Under the pieces are notes generated by a model that did no database searches, was not told the origin of the DNA, and worked only from the letters and a program-made list of their open reading frames with translations. This document shows positions 42,373 through 51,094 of a stretch of 64,000 nucleotides of DNA, piece after piece; positions within the stretch are counted from its first letter, which is position 1, and each line of letters opens with the position of its first letter. Both the position numbers and the translations under genes were made by a program. This DNA comes from an uncultured cyanobacterium (GTDB taxonomy: Bacteria > Cyanobacteriota > Vampirovibrionia > Gastranaerophilales > Gastranaerophilaceae), in the NCBI GenBank assembly GCA_902495705.1, contig CABUXT010000005.1, positions 1-64,000 of the forward strand, in the 5' to 3' direction.

Positions 42373-42398
42373 TGTCGGCGTAGCAATGCTGACCTACA
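42373..42398. repeat. TCGGC-type dispersed hairpin repeat
   Basis: GTCGGCGTAGCAATGCTGAC, a variant of the GTCGGCATNNNAATGCCGAC core seen at 29775 and 63513. Confidence 0.55.
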
Positions 42399-42419
42399 TT
42401 ATTTCAAACAAATAAGTTT

Positions 42420-42777
42420 ATGTCATTCCGAATTGCGGATTTTGGCAAGTGCGCCGTGTGAACGTAGTGAACCCAGCACGTCTTGGCGAGAGCTGCGTTG
42501 AGCCGGTCGAGTCGCCAATAATCCAAGACAGTTTCAGAATCCTTTCAATAATCAATATTTATCAATTGTAACATGTGTTAAATTATTAATATGGAAAAGA
42601 TTCTGAATCAGCTCAGCCTGCGCCCGCATACAGGATCACACATTTCGCTCTAGCTCAATGGTTCGCTTTGTAAAGTTCGGAATGACATTGTTTAATTTGT
42701 TCGGTTAGAGATTCTGAATAGCAAGAAAATTTGGCGTTCGCAAAGCTTACACAAATTTTCTAAGCTTTCAGAATGAC
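42420..42777. repeat. composite TGTCATTCCGAA dispersed repeat array
   Basis: Holds, in order, a 90-bp module inverted relative to 12930-13025, the CAATAATCAATATTTATCAA module, the CAGCTCAGCCTGCGCCCGC module of 9702-9776, and the GATTCTGAATAGCAAGAAAA module that ends in TTTCAGAATGACA. The gap 42145-42810 has no gene. Confidence 0.75.
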
Positions 42778-42810
42778 AATTGATATATGCCGAACGACTT
42801 TTTAATTGTC

Positions 42811-43458
42811 CTATTTGTCCAACTTTTCTTTCAAAATTTCCATTTCGGCTTTGAGTTTGTTAATCTCGCATTTTACAGGGTCAGGGATTCTGTTGTGCAT
42901 AAGGTTCCCTTGTTTGTCGATTACTGCACGGTGGACTACTCGTCCGGGAATTCCGACAACGGTTGAGTGTTCCGGCACATCTTCCACAACAACTGAACCT
43001 GCACCAATTCGTACATTGTCACCAATTGTAATGTTACCTAAAACTTTGGCACCGGCGCCGACAATGACGTTGTTACCAAGGGTTGGGTGGCGCTTGCCTG
43101 ATTCTTTGCCTGTTCCGCCCAGTGTTACTTGTTGATAGATTAAAACATCATCGCCAATTATAGTTGTTTCGCCTATTACAACCCCTTCTCCGTGGTCAAT
43201 GAAAAAGCGTCTTCCGATTTTTGCTCCCGGATGGATTTCTATACCTGTGATTATTCTTGTTAAGTAGGATATAACTCGCGGAATTAGCGGAATATCCCAT
43301 TTGTAGAGCCTGTGTGCAAATCTGTATGCAACAAGTGCGTGCAACCCAGGATAACAAAGAATAACTTCTAAAAGGTTCTTTGCGGCAGGGTCGTTTTCGT
43401 AAATGACTTTTATGTCTTCTCTGACTTTTGAAATTCCACGCTTGATTACACTAAGCAT
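42811..43458 (-). CDS. cysE: serine O-acetyltransferase
   Basis: A 215-residue short-form CysE, similar in length to Gram-positive and cyanobacterial types (E. coli 273). The helical N-terminus is followed by a left-handed beta-helix: HPGAKIGRRFFIDHGEGVVI contains the catalytic His/Asp pair, and then comes LIYQQVTLGGTG. It makes O-acetylserine for cysteine synthesis in the cytoplasm. The C-terminus ends in a Lys/Glu helix. It lies 78 bp downstream of tyrS on the same strand, separated by a hairpin. Confidence 0.94.
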   Translation of the reverse strand: MLSVIKRGISKVREDIKVIYENDPAAKNLLEVILCYPGLHALVAYRFAHRLYKWDIPLIPRVISYLTRIITGIEIHPGAKIGRRFFIDHGEGVVIGETTIIGDDVLIYQQVTLGGTGKESGKRHPTLGNNVIVGAGAKVLGNITIGDNVRIGAGSVVVEDVPEHSTVVGIPGRVVHRAVIDKQGNLMHNRIPDPVKCEINKLKAEMEILKEKLDK

Positions 43459-43490
43459 TTTGGCTCTCTTTCTTGTTATTTAAAAATCAG

Positions 43491-43509
43491 GTCGGCATTT
43501 TGTGCCGAC
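43491..43509 (-). terminator. hairpin between tyrS and cysE
   Basis: The perfect stem GTCGGCA/TGCCGAC with a 5-nt loop, followed on the minus strand by CTGATTTTTA, could be a terminator of tyrS. It is also the core of the dispersed TCGGCAT hairpin family. Confidence 0.5.
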
Positions 43510-43536
43510 TCTGAATGTTTTATTTTAGTTTTGTTA

Positions 43537-44760
43537 TTATTTTACTAATTTAGCAAATTTACGTTTGCCTGCTTGTAATATTACGCTATCTTTGATTTTA
43601 AATGTATAGCCCATATCAGCAATTTTTTCACCGTCAATTTTGACACCGCCACCTTGGATTAAGCGTTTTGCCTCTCCGCGGCTTGCTGCAAATTTCAATT
43701 CTGTTAATAAGTCAAGAATATTTTTGCCATCTTCAACTTTTACTTCTTCAATATCTTCTGGAATACCTTTATTTGATACAACATTGATAAATTCTTCTTG
43801 AGCTTTGTCAGCGCCTTCTTTGCCGTGGTATTCTTCTGTGATTGTGTGGGCAAGTTGCATTTTGATGTTGCGCGGATTGATTGTGCCTTCTGCGATTTGC
43901 TTGTCATAAGTTTCAAGCTCATCTTTTGTTGTATCAGTCAATAAGCTGTAGTAACGAGTAATCATATTATCAGGAATACTCATTAATTTGCCAAACATAT
44001 CTTTTGCACTGTCAGTTAGTGAAATACAGTGTTCAGGATATGTTTTTGACATTTTTACAACACCGTCTGTACCTTCAAGTAGAGGCAACAACATAACCAA
44101 TTGAGGGTATTTTTTGCCGTAAGCTTCTTGGATGTCACGTCCTAATAAAGTGTTGAATCTTTGGTCAGTACCGCCTAATTCGATATCCGCATCAATAGCA
44201 ACAGAATCATAAGCCTGCATTAATGGATAGAAAAATTCGTGAATTGAGATTGGTCTGCCATCAGCGTATCTTTTTGCAAAATCGTCTCGTGTCATCATTT
44301 GCGCAACGGTTACTTGAGCAGAAAGTTTCAATAAATCAGTAAAGCTCATTTTGTGTAACCAATCAGCATTGTTTGTAACTTCTGCATCTGTTACATCAAG
44401 AACTTTTGACATTTGGTCAAAGTAAGATTTTGCGTTTTCAGCAACTTGTTCTTTTGTTAGAGCCGGTCGAGTTTCTGATTTGCCGGATGGGTCACCAACC
44501 ATAGCTGTTGCGCCACCTACGATTAAAACGATTTTGTGACCGAGTGATTGAAATTCTCTTAATTTTCTCATTACAACCGTGTGCCCTAAGTGAAGGTCAG
44601 GTCTTGTTGGGTCCATACCAAGTTTTACACGTAGCGGAGTATTTGTATCTGCTGAGTGTTGAAGTTTTACTGCAAGTTCTTCAATCCCCCCAGGTAAAAC
44701 TTCCGCGTTTCTTGCCAAATGTTTTGCTTGGTTTATAAATTCTTCTCTAATTTCTACCAT
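43537..44760 (-). CDS. tyrS: tyrosyl-tRNA synthetase
   Basis: A 407-residue class I synthetase of the TyrZ type. The HIGH motif is HLGH (in RPDLHLGHTVVM), the tyrosine pocket includes YPLMQAYDSVA and GGTDQRFN, and the KMSKS loop reads KMSKT. The C-terminal S4 RNA-binding domain ends KFAASRGEAKRLIQGGG...DGEKI. It charges tRNA-Tyr with tyrosine in the cytoplasm. No T-box or leader is visible upstream. Confidence 0.95.
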   Translation of the reverse strand: MVEIREEFINQAKHLARNAEVLPGGIEELAVKLQHSADTNTPLRVKLGMDPTRPDLHLGHTVVMRKLREFQSLGHKIVLIVGGATAMVGDPSGKSETRPALTKEQVAENAKSYFDQMSKVLDVTDAEVTNNADWLHKMSFTDLLKLSAQVTVAQMMTRDDFAKRYADGRPISIHEFFYPLMQAYDSVAIDADIELGGTDQRFNTLLGRDIQEAYGKKYPQLVMLLPLLEGTDGVVKMSKTYPEHCISLTDSAKDMFGKLMSIPDNMITRYYSLLTDTTKDELETYDKQIAEGTINPRNIKMQLAHTITEEYHGKEGADKAQEEFINVVSNKGIPEDIEEVKVEDGKNILDLLTELKFAASRGEAKRLIQGGGVKIDGEKIADMGYTFKIKDSVILQAGKRKFAKLVK

Positions 44761-44819
44761 AATTTTTCTCCTATATTTACTAAAAATTATAACAAAAACA
44801 TGATAAAAGATTTAAGTTT

Positions 44820-44856
44820 AAAAATAACGACATTGAATATTATTCAATGCCGTCAG
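44820..44856 (-). terminator. intrinsic terminator of tail-fibre pair
   Basis: The stem 44827-44839 with 44841-44853 (one mismatch) and a minus-strand T-rich run (complement of 44819-44825), just after the stop of the 125-residue gene. Confidence 0.6.
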
Positions 44857-44861
44857 TTTTG

Positions 44862-45239
44862 TTATATTTGCGATTTCAAACTGTTTAGTTCAACCCTCAA
44901 ATCATAGATTTGTGAATTGTAATAATCAAGCCATGTTTGGTTTGTTTTTTCATCTTTAATTTCGTCTTCACAAACCGCTCGAATACGTTTTAAATCAAGT
45001 TCATTTAACTCTTGCTCAATTTCGTTTGCTCTTTGTTTTATGGCTAAATTTTGCCTTTCGGTGTCGTATTGCGGATTTTTGATTATTTTTCCATCTTCAA
45101 AAATGTATAACAAATTATCTTGAATAAATTCATTATAAATATTTTCCTCAACTTCAATGTTTTGAATATCTTCGCCGATTTGTTCGGCGCCTCCTGCACC
45201 TGTGATTTTGTTATCTTCTACATAAATTATATACTTCAT
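44862..45239 (-). CDS. phage tail-fibre-module small protein
   Basis: A 125-residue protein that starts MKYIIYVEDNKITGAGGAE with GGGAGG upstream. The N-terminus resembles short tail-fibre or assembly-associated proteins that start MKYxxYxxDxxI; the C-terminal half is a coiled coil (NLAIKQRANEIEQELNELDL) ending in WLDYYNSQIYDLRVELNSL. It follows the tail-fibre-like gene by 16 bp. A phage or tailocin-derived role is inferred from the pair, not from a known family. Confidence 0.6.
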   Translation of the reverse strand: MKYIIYVEDNKITGAGGAEQIGEDIQNIEVEENIYNEFIQDNLLYIFEDGKIIKNPQYDTERQNLAIKQRANEIEQELNELDLKRIRAVCEDEIKDEKTNQTWLDYYNSQIYDLRVELNSLKSQI

Positions 45240-45255
45240 TATCTGTCCTCCCTTG

Positions 45256-45870
45256 TTATCTTACTTTTCTGTATGCTTTTGCATATAGTTCAAATGTCGC
45301 GTTTCCTGATTGTGATGAGTTACTGAAAATCGAAACGGTTCTGTTTGTTCCGATTGGTAATGTCACGGATGATGCGGCATACATTCCTGCTGAATCTGCT
45401 CGGCACATCGCAGCATTTGATACATAAGAAGAACTCAAAAAGATGTAGGCGTAATTGCCTGCTACATTTAAAGTAGTTGAAAATAGGACTTCGTAAACGT
45501 TATTATCGCTTGGCAGGTATGATGATAGGGAAAAGTTTTTGGTCTGACCTGCTGAAATTGAGGTTGATTGAGCGATTGTGAGGGATTTTTTGACCCATTT
45601 GCCATCAATGTCAGATGCGTTTGCTTTTGCGCTGAACATTGCTTTTGCATCTGTTCCAAGGTTTGAAAAATTCAAATCGGCTTTCTTTTCTATTTCTGTT
45701 GTTAATTCTTCTTTTGCGTCTTTTAAATCTTGGTCTGATTTTGTGTTTGTCTCATCAATTCTTGAATTTGTGTCTTCAAGTTTATTTAAAATATCGATAA
45801 AGTTTGCATTAACTTCATCGGCTTTAGCTTTTGTCCCCGGGACAAAAGAATATGGAACTCCGTATGTCAT
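45256..45870 (-). CDS. phage tail-fibre-like protein
   Basis: A 204-residue protein. The start, MTYGVPYSFVPGTKAKADEV followed by NANF, is typical of tail-fibre N-termini (GTKAKAxEVNANF). A coiled coil follows (about 28-75), then a Ser/Thr-rich beta domain (about 95-204) that would bind a receptor. The RBS is GAAAGGA. Only this gene and the next are phage-like, so it is a moron-type insertion, a relic, or part of a contractile device encoded elsewhere. Confidence 0.7.
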   Translation of the reverse strand: MTYGVPYSFVPGTKAKADEVNANFIDILNKLEDTNSRIDETNTKSDQDLKDAKEELTTEIEKKADLNFSNLGTDAKAMFSAKANASDIDGKWVKKSLTIAQSTSISAGQTKNFSLSSYLPSDNNVYEVLFSTTLNVAGNYAYIFLSSSYVSNAAMCRADSAGMYAASSVTLPIGTNRTVSIFSNSSQSGNATFELYAKAYRKVR

Positions 45871-45974
45871 AATATCCTTTCTGACATATCAGATGACCTG
45901 TTAGGTGGGGTAAAACTCAAATCAACTCTTGTATTATACCATATTGAGTAAATTTTCGTCAAGCAAATAAAAAA

Positions 45975-46016
45975 GCAAAAAGCGAACCACTCCACAAAGA
46001 GTAATCCGCTTTTTGG
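45975..46016 (-). terminator. intrinsic terminator
   Basis: AAAAAGCG (45977-45984) pairs with CGCTTTTT (46007-46014) with inner ACTC/GAGT; A-rich flank gives T-rich RNA on the minus strand. Confidence 0.6.
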
Positions 46017-46049
46017 TTATTTGTTAATAGGTTTTCTCTCAAGTTATAA

Positions 46050-46451
46050 TTAAGCTGCCGGTTTTTTAGACCATAGTTTTGCAACTTGGTCATAAGTGTA
46101 TTTGCTGATAAATTCACCGGCTGTTGCCAAGTAGTGACCGATTTTCTTAGGACTATAGAATTTAGCTTCTTTAAGCGCATCTTCTCCTAATTTTGTTAGT
46201 ACACCACCTTTTGTCAAGCCAACTAAAGCTGCAGCTGCTACAACTACACCGATAACTGTGTTACGGATAGCATGACCGCCTTTTTTCTTTTCAGCTTTGT
46301 CAGTTGTTGATAAATCTACTTTGTCGCCTTCAGGTTGTTTAGCAAATGCTCCCGGACGTTCTAAAACATTATTTGTATTTGCTGCTTTTGTTTCTTGAGC
46401 CGGTGCAGCTTCACCGCAAAAACGTACACTTGAAATTGGACTCAATGCCAT
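46050..46451 (-). CDS. small FxG-motif membrane protein
   Basis: A 133-residue protein with AGGAGG upstream of the ATG. The N-terminus MALSPISSVRFCGEAAP has VRFCG at 9-13, a Cys-bearing variant of the lineage motif. A Lys/Glu/Pro-rich segment follows, then one Ala/Val membrane helix (TVIGVVVAAAALVGLTKGG, about 65-83) and a basic helical tail. Function unknown. The strong RBS suggests high expression. Confidence 0.7.
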   Translation of the reverse strand: MALSPISSVRFCGEAAPAQETKAANTNNVLERPGAFAKQPEGDKVDLSTTDKAEKKKGGHAIRNTVIGVVVAAAALVGLTKGGVLTKLGEDALKEAKFYSPKKIGHYLATAGEFISKYTYDQVAKLWSKKPAA

Positions 46452-46625
46452 GAGAAAACCTCCTTGTAAAACTTTTCTACTACACTATAAATAAAACTCC
46501 TAATACAATAATTTTGACTCAATCTTGTATATTTGGAAAAATTTGTTACAAAAATTTACAATAATTTTGGAATATTTTAAATTCTCGTGTCATCTATAGT
46601 TTTGTAGAGGGAGGAATAATTAAAA

Positions 46626-49600
46626 ATGGCATCAAAACAAGAAACATTAATTTATATCGAAAAAGAAAATACAACTGAGGCAGAATTTATGTCCAGAAGT
46701 TTTGTGAATAAAGAAGTTAAAAATAGAGCATATATCAATGCTTTAGGGGCAGAACTTCTTACAAAATATTTAGCATCGGAAGGGGTTAATGTTTCTGATT
46801 TGCATAACCTTCATTCAATTTCAAAAATTTTGGAAAAGAATGACATCGCTGATATCTTGTTGCCGAATATTCATATTGATGTTCGTGTGATATTTGACGA
46901 TAATCAAATTTTTATTCCAAAAAGCCACTTTGAACTTGGCTTAACTCCTGATATTTATGCAGTTTTAAAAATTGATGCCGATTTTAAATATGTAGAATTT
47001 TTAGGATATTTTAAACCTTCTCAAATAAATAAAGATAACCAAAATGATGAATATTATTTCTTTAGCAAAAATAAATTATCTTCCCCTGAATCTTTGACAA
47101 AATTTATTCAAAATTTCCCGGGGAAAAATCCGAGAAAACTTACGGAAGAAGAATTTTTCCATGGCAGAGAACTTTCAATTTCTTTGGCAGACCACAATAT
47201 TACGTTGGATGAAGAAATTGAATTATATGAGTTGTTATTGTCTAGTGCGCAATTAAGAGACAGTGTTTTAGAATTTGATAATTTTGAAACTTTAGCTTAT
47301 AGCGTAGCGCCTGAACTTGCAAAATCATCTAAAGCAGAAGAGGCTGCATTTACACTATTGCAGGCAGAAGACGAGGATGAGGCGCCAACAGAAGAAGTAA
47401 ATGAAGAAATTTCATTAGAAAACACTGATGAAGATGAAATGATGTTGGATGAATCTTTCTTTGACGATGAAGAATCAGAAGAAGAGCCTCAAAATGAGGA
47501 ACAAGAGCCAGAACAAGAAGAGGATAATTCTGAACCTGAAACTGAACCTGAAACAGATGTTGAATCTGAATTAGAACCACTAGAAGAAGATGAACCTCAA
47601 TCTTTTGATATCGGCGAAAATCTTGAAGATTTAACAATTGAACCTTTGGCAGAAGAAGTGGAAACCGAAGAAGTTCAATCTGTTGAAAATTCAGTTGCAG
47701 AACCTGTAATTGAACATGAAGAGATTGCTCAATCTGAACATATTGATAATATTGAAGTGGAAAATATTGAACCGCTTGAAGAACCTGCATTAGATTTTGG
47801 TAATGCAGATTTAGGTGACGATTTGTTAGACGATGGTTTTGGCGAAGAAGAACAAAAACCTGAACCTGAACACCATGAGCCTGCTCCTATTGTTGAAGAT
47901 GTTAAGGAAGAGCAAAAAACTGAGGTTGAAGAAGTTCATGAAATTGAAACTCCAAAAGCAGTTGAAGAACCAAGTTTTGTTGTTGAGCCTCCAAAACCTG
48001 TAGCTAATATGGAAAATCTTTCTGTTGATGCATTGTTAGATGAAACCATTGCTGCAATAGATAAAAAGCCTGAAGAAGATAAAAAAGAAGAACCTAAAAA
48101 AGATATAGCAAAAGATTTGGCACAAGTTGTCAGTGATGCTGTTCAAAGTGGAATAGAAAAAACTGTAGCAGGCGCTGCCGCTGCAGGCGCTATTGCCGCA
48201 GGAGCCACAGCGGCTGCCGGTGCTGCAACAACAGCCGCAAGTGCTGTAGCATCAACTGAGGCAATAAAACTTGCCTCTGTTGCAGGCGAAATGGTTGACA
48301 ATGTTGTTGGTAAAAACTTAGAAAAACAGCAAAAGAATTTAGATAGAATTGATTACGCAAAAACTGATATCGCACCTGACACAACAGAAATTCCTGAACA
48401 TATTGCTGCTATGGGTGATTTGTCTACTGCAAAAATTGAGGCTAATATGGAGGCAGAGGCATCAGGACAATTTGAAACTCCGACAGACCTTTCTAATTTG
48501 CATACAGTAGAACAAAAAGCAGAAGAAAAATTTGAACAAGAAACTGTTGATATTTCAAAAATGGAATCAGTTCAAACAGAAGAATTTCACGAAAATACGG
48601 ATGAAATTGTTGAGTTATCAAACTTGCAAAATATTGATTCTCCTACAAAACCTGTTGAAAATCTTCCTGAAATTTCTCATGAAGATGAATTTAAAGGAAT
48701 GGATTTGCCAAACTTGTCTTCATTTACAATCAATGAAGACGGTACATCTTCAATTGATGGATTTGCGCAAGATTTGAGCCTTGGGGAAGATGTTAATAAA
48801 GGTGATGAACATCTTGTCGATATGGGCATGAAGATGAATTTGAACGAAATTTCATTAGATGATAATGATTCGTTAGATTTAGGCATGGATATGGATTTGC
48901 CTCAAGAAGATTTGTCTAATTTGAATGACGATATCTTTAATAGTGAAGATAAAGTTACAATTGAAGATTCTAAACCTGAAGAACTTCCGCAAGAAAACAC
49001 TTTGAATTTGGATGACTCTCTAGGGTTAGATGATGATATTACTTTGGATGAAGATATTTCTGAATTAACGGAATCTCCTGTTGAAGAATCTAATGATGTT
49101 CAAGAGTCTGCTCCTGCAGAAGATACACCTATTGAAAATATTGATGTTGAAACTCCTCAAGTTGAAGAGCAAAAAGAAGAAAATGCTGTAGTTGCTGATT
49201 TAGCCCCTCAACAAGAAGAAAATGACACAGAAGAATTGACATTAGAAGATTTGGAACTTTTGACAGATGATGAAACAGAATCTGAACAAAATGATGAAGG
49301 TTCAACAAATGGTGAAAAATTAAACCTTGATGATGTTGACTTTATGTCAGAAGAAATGACAGAAAATCAAGAAGAACAACAAGCCGTATCAGATGAGGAA
49401 CTTAATTTTGACGATTTAGAGGAACCTCAAGAGGTCGCAGACGAAACTCCTCAAGAAGTTGCAGATGATTCTCAAGACTGGATGGAAGATACAAATTATG
49501 ATAATTTGGAAGTTACACCACTTGAGGAACAACCTCAAGCAAATGATGTTGAATTGAGTGAAGAAGATATGAATATGATTACCGAACCGCCTGTAGAAGA

Positions 49601-50495
49601 GCACAAACCTTTAGCCGTTATGGAAAACTCTATGGTAATCAGTGATAAATCATTCAGAGTCGGCGAAATTCCTATTGATATCAATAATCCTGAAATGCCT
49701 GTGATGGAAGGCCCTGAGTCTTTGGGTGAATTATATAATGAAGATTCAAAAGTCCCTGGGGGTGCGTTATTGCAAAACCCTGGCAGATTAGGTTCGGCTG
49801 CAAATGCTAAAGGTAAAGCTGGTCTTGGCTTAGGTTTGGGTATCGTTGGTACATTGATTGCCTTTGCTTTGATTGGTGCAATCGGTTTTGGGGTAGCTAA
49901 GATGTTCAAAACTCCAACCGAAGAGACTCCACAACCTATCACAGATGATAATGCTCCGACTAGTCCTGATAATGGCGTTGCTGATAGCAATACATTGAAT
50001 GTAAATCCTGATAATGTTGTTAATATGGATAATAATACCGATGCGTTAGCATCAACGGCGAAAGCTCCTGTTGCAGCAAAAACAACAACACCTGCAAAAG
50101 TTGCAGCTCAACCTGCATCATCAGCTAAGCCAAAACAAATGCCTGTTAATACATTTATTGATGTAAGAAAATTGACATGGGAAGTTCCTGATTATATTTC
50201 TTATAATGCAGCGTTTAAGCAATACTTCCAAGCTGTTGGTAAAAGTTTGAAATTGTCATTATCAAGTGATTTGTTGCTAGCAACAGATTATGCATATTCA
50301 AATGAGGTTAGAGTTAGCGTAACGTTTGATAAAGACGGTAATTATAAAAATTCTCAAATCATTATATCAAGTGGTTCTCCACAAATTGATAAAATTGTGT
50401 TACAAACTGTAAACCAAACTTTGAAAGCCCTCAAAGCTCCTCATAGCTTGAATAATGACGAAAGTACAACCGCGATACTTAAAATTTATTTCTAA
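46626..50495 (+). CDS. giant acidic transmembrane protein with TonB-C-like domain
   Basis: A 1289-residue protein with GGGAGG upstream. Residues 1-235 form a folded N-terminal domain. Residues about 245-1050 are very acidic (runs of E/D with Pro/Gln) with an Ala-rich hydrophobic patch near 515-545 and LDD/LDED repeats like those of FimV. One membrane helix lies at about 1065-1092 (LGLGLGIVGTLIAFALIGAI). The C-terminal ~115 residues match TonB/TolA-C: YNAAFKQYFQAVGKSL, VRVSVTFDKDGNYKNSQI. The topology suggests a cytoplasmic acidic arm and a periplasmic TonB-C tip. It heads a five-gene operon. Confidence 0.75.
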   Translation: MASKQETLIYIEKENTTEAEFMSRSFVNKEVKNRAYINALGAELLTKYLASEGVNVSDLHNLHSISKILEKNDIADILLPNIHIDVRVIFDDNQIFIPKSHFELGLTPDIYAVLKIDADFKYVEFLGYFKPSQINKDNQNDEYYFFSKNKLSSPESLTKFIQNFPGKNPRKLTEEEFFHGRELSISLADHNITLDEEIELYELLLSSAQLRDSVLEFDNFETLAYSVAPELAKSSKAEEAAFTLLQAEDEDEAPTEEVNEEISLENTDEDEMMLDESFFDDEESEEEPQNEEQEPEQEEDNSEPETEPETDVESELEPLEEDEPQSFDIGENLEDLTIEPLAEEVETEEVQSVENSVAEPVIEHEEIAQSEHIDNIEVENIEPLEEPALDFGNADLGDDLLDDGFGEEEQKPEPEHHEPAPIVEDVKEEQKTEVEEVHEIETPKAVEEPSFVVEPPKPVANMENLSVDALLDETIAAIDKKPEEDKKEEPKKDIAKDLAQVVSDAVQSGIEKTVAGAAAAGAIAAGATAAAGAATTAASAVASTEAIKLASVAGEMVDNVVGKNLEKQQKNLDRIDYAKTDIAPDTTEIPEHIAAMGDLSTAKIEANMEAEASGQFETPTDLSNLHTVEQKAEEKFEQETVDISKMESVQTEEFHENTDEIVELSNLQNIDSPTKPVENLPEISHEDEFKGMDLPNLSSFTINEDGTSSIDGFAQDLSLGEDVNKGDEHLVDMGMKMNLNEISLDDNDSLDLGMDMDLPQEDLSNLNDDIFNSEDKVTIEDSKPEELPQENTLNLDDSLGLDDDITLDEDISELTESPVEESNDVQESAPAEDTPIENIDVETPQVEEQKEENAVVADLAPQQEENDTEELTLEDLELLTDDETESEQNDEGSTNGEKLNLDDVDFMSEEMTENQEEQQAVSDEELNFDDLEEPQEVADETPQEVADDSQDWMEDTNYDNLEVTPLEEQPQANDVELSEEDMNMITEPPVEEHKPLAVMENSMVISDKSFRVGEIPIDINNPEMPVMEGPESLGELYNEDSKVPGGALLQNPGRLGSAANAKGKAGLGLGLGIVGTLIAFALIGAIGFGVAKMFKTPTEETPQPITDDNAPTSPDNGVADSNTLNVNPDNVVNMDNNTDALASTAKAPVAAKTTTPAKVAAQPASSAKPKQMPVNTFIDVRKLTWEVPDYISYNAAFKQYFQAVGKSLKLSLSSDLLLATDYAYSNEVRVSVTFDKDGNYKNSQIIISSGSPQIDKIVLQTVNQTLKALKAPHSLNNDESTTAILKIYF

Positions 50496-50534
50496 ATATG
50501 ATATACTGAAAAAAGAAGTAGAGGAAGTTAAATT

Positions 50535-51092
50535 GTGGAATTAACACAAGACAAAATAGATTTAATTAACAGAATAATAAAAAATGACCGCAAATACCCA
50601 AATAATGAGGATTTGTATGATGATTTCTTTAATGAAACATGCAAACGCTCAGTTGCGATTCTTAATGCTATTGATACCGAATCTACTTTGGAAGCATATT
50701 TAAAACGCATTGTTACTACTTCTATTATCAATGTTTTAAAAGATTCAGGACGTTTGAGGAGAACTCGTTCAGGTTACATGTCGACAAGAGAAGTTGCTAT
50801 CGACGAAACTCCTGTAGATTATTCAAATGTTGTTATCAACTATTCAAATGTAAAAGTTCCTGAAAATCCTGAAGAAATTGTTATTCAAAAAGAAATTTTG
50901 CAATTTGTTGCTAATACTATTAAAAATATTGATAATGAAGAGCCTGACAAAAACTATTTACATATTTATACATTGCGCTATGATAAAGGCATGACTCAGA
51001 AAGAAATTTCTGAAGAACTCGGCTTATCTCAATCTGAAATTTCAAAAAGATTATACAAATTGATGGATAAAGTCAGAGATATTATTGAGTAG
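50535..51092 (+). CDS. sigma-70-like factor
   Basis: A 185-residue protein starting with GTG (AGAGGAAG upstream). The N-terminal part resembles a reduced region 2 (LEAYLKRIVTTSIINVLKDS). Region 4 at the C-terminus is clear: YTLRYDKGMTQKEISEELGL then SQSEISKRLYKLMDKVR. It probably directs polymerase to an unknown regulon. It lies 39 bp after the acidic TonB-C gene and 2 bp before the zinc-ribbon/ATPase gene, so it may be controlled by that complex; no classical anti-sigma gene is seen. Confidence 0.75.
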   Translation: MELTQDKIDLINRIIKNDRKYPNNEDLYDDFFNETCKRSVAILNAIDTESTLEAYLKRIVTTSIINVLKDSGRLRRTRSGYMSTREVAIDETPVDYSNVVINYSNVKVPENPEEIVIQKEILQFVANTIKNIDNEEPDKNYLHIYTLRYDKGMTQKEISEELGLSQSEISKRLYKLMDKVRDIIE

Positions 51093-51094
51093 AT

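Noticed and set aside
43491..43509. Regulatory leader of cysE sensing cysteine
   Set aside because: The hairpin belongs to the dispersed TCGGCAT family and no leader peptide is visible; a terminator or repeat explains it better.
47350..48384. Antisense frames within the acidic protein gene
   Set aside because: Gln/Leu-rich shadows of Glu-rich coding repeats.
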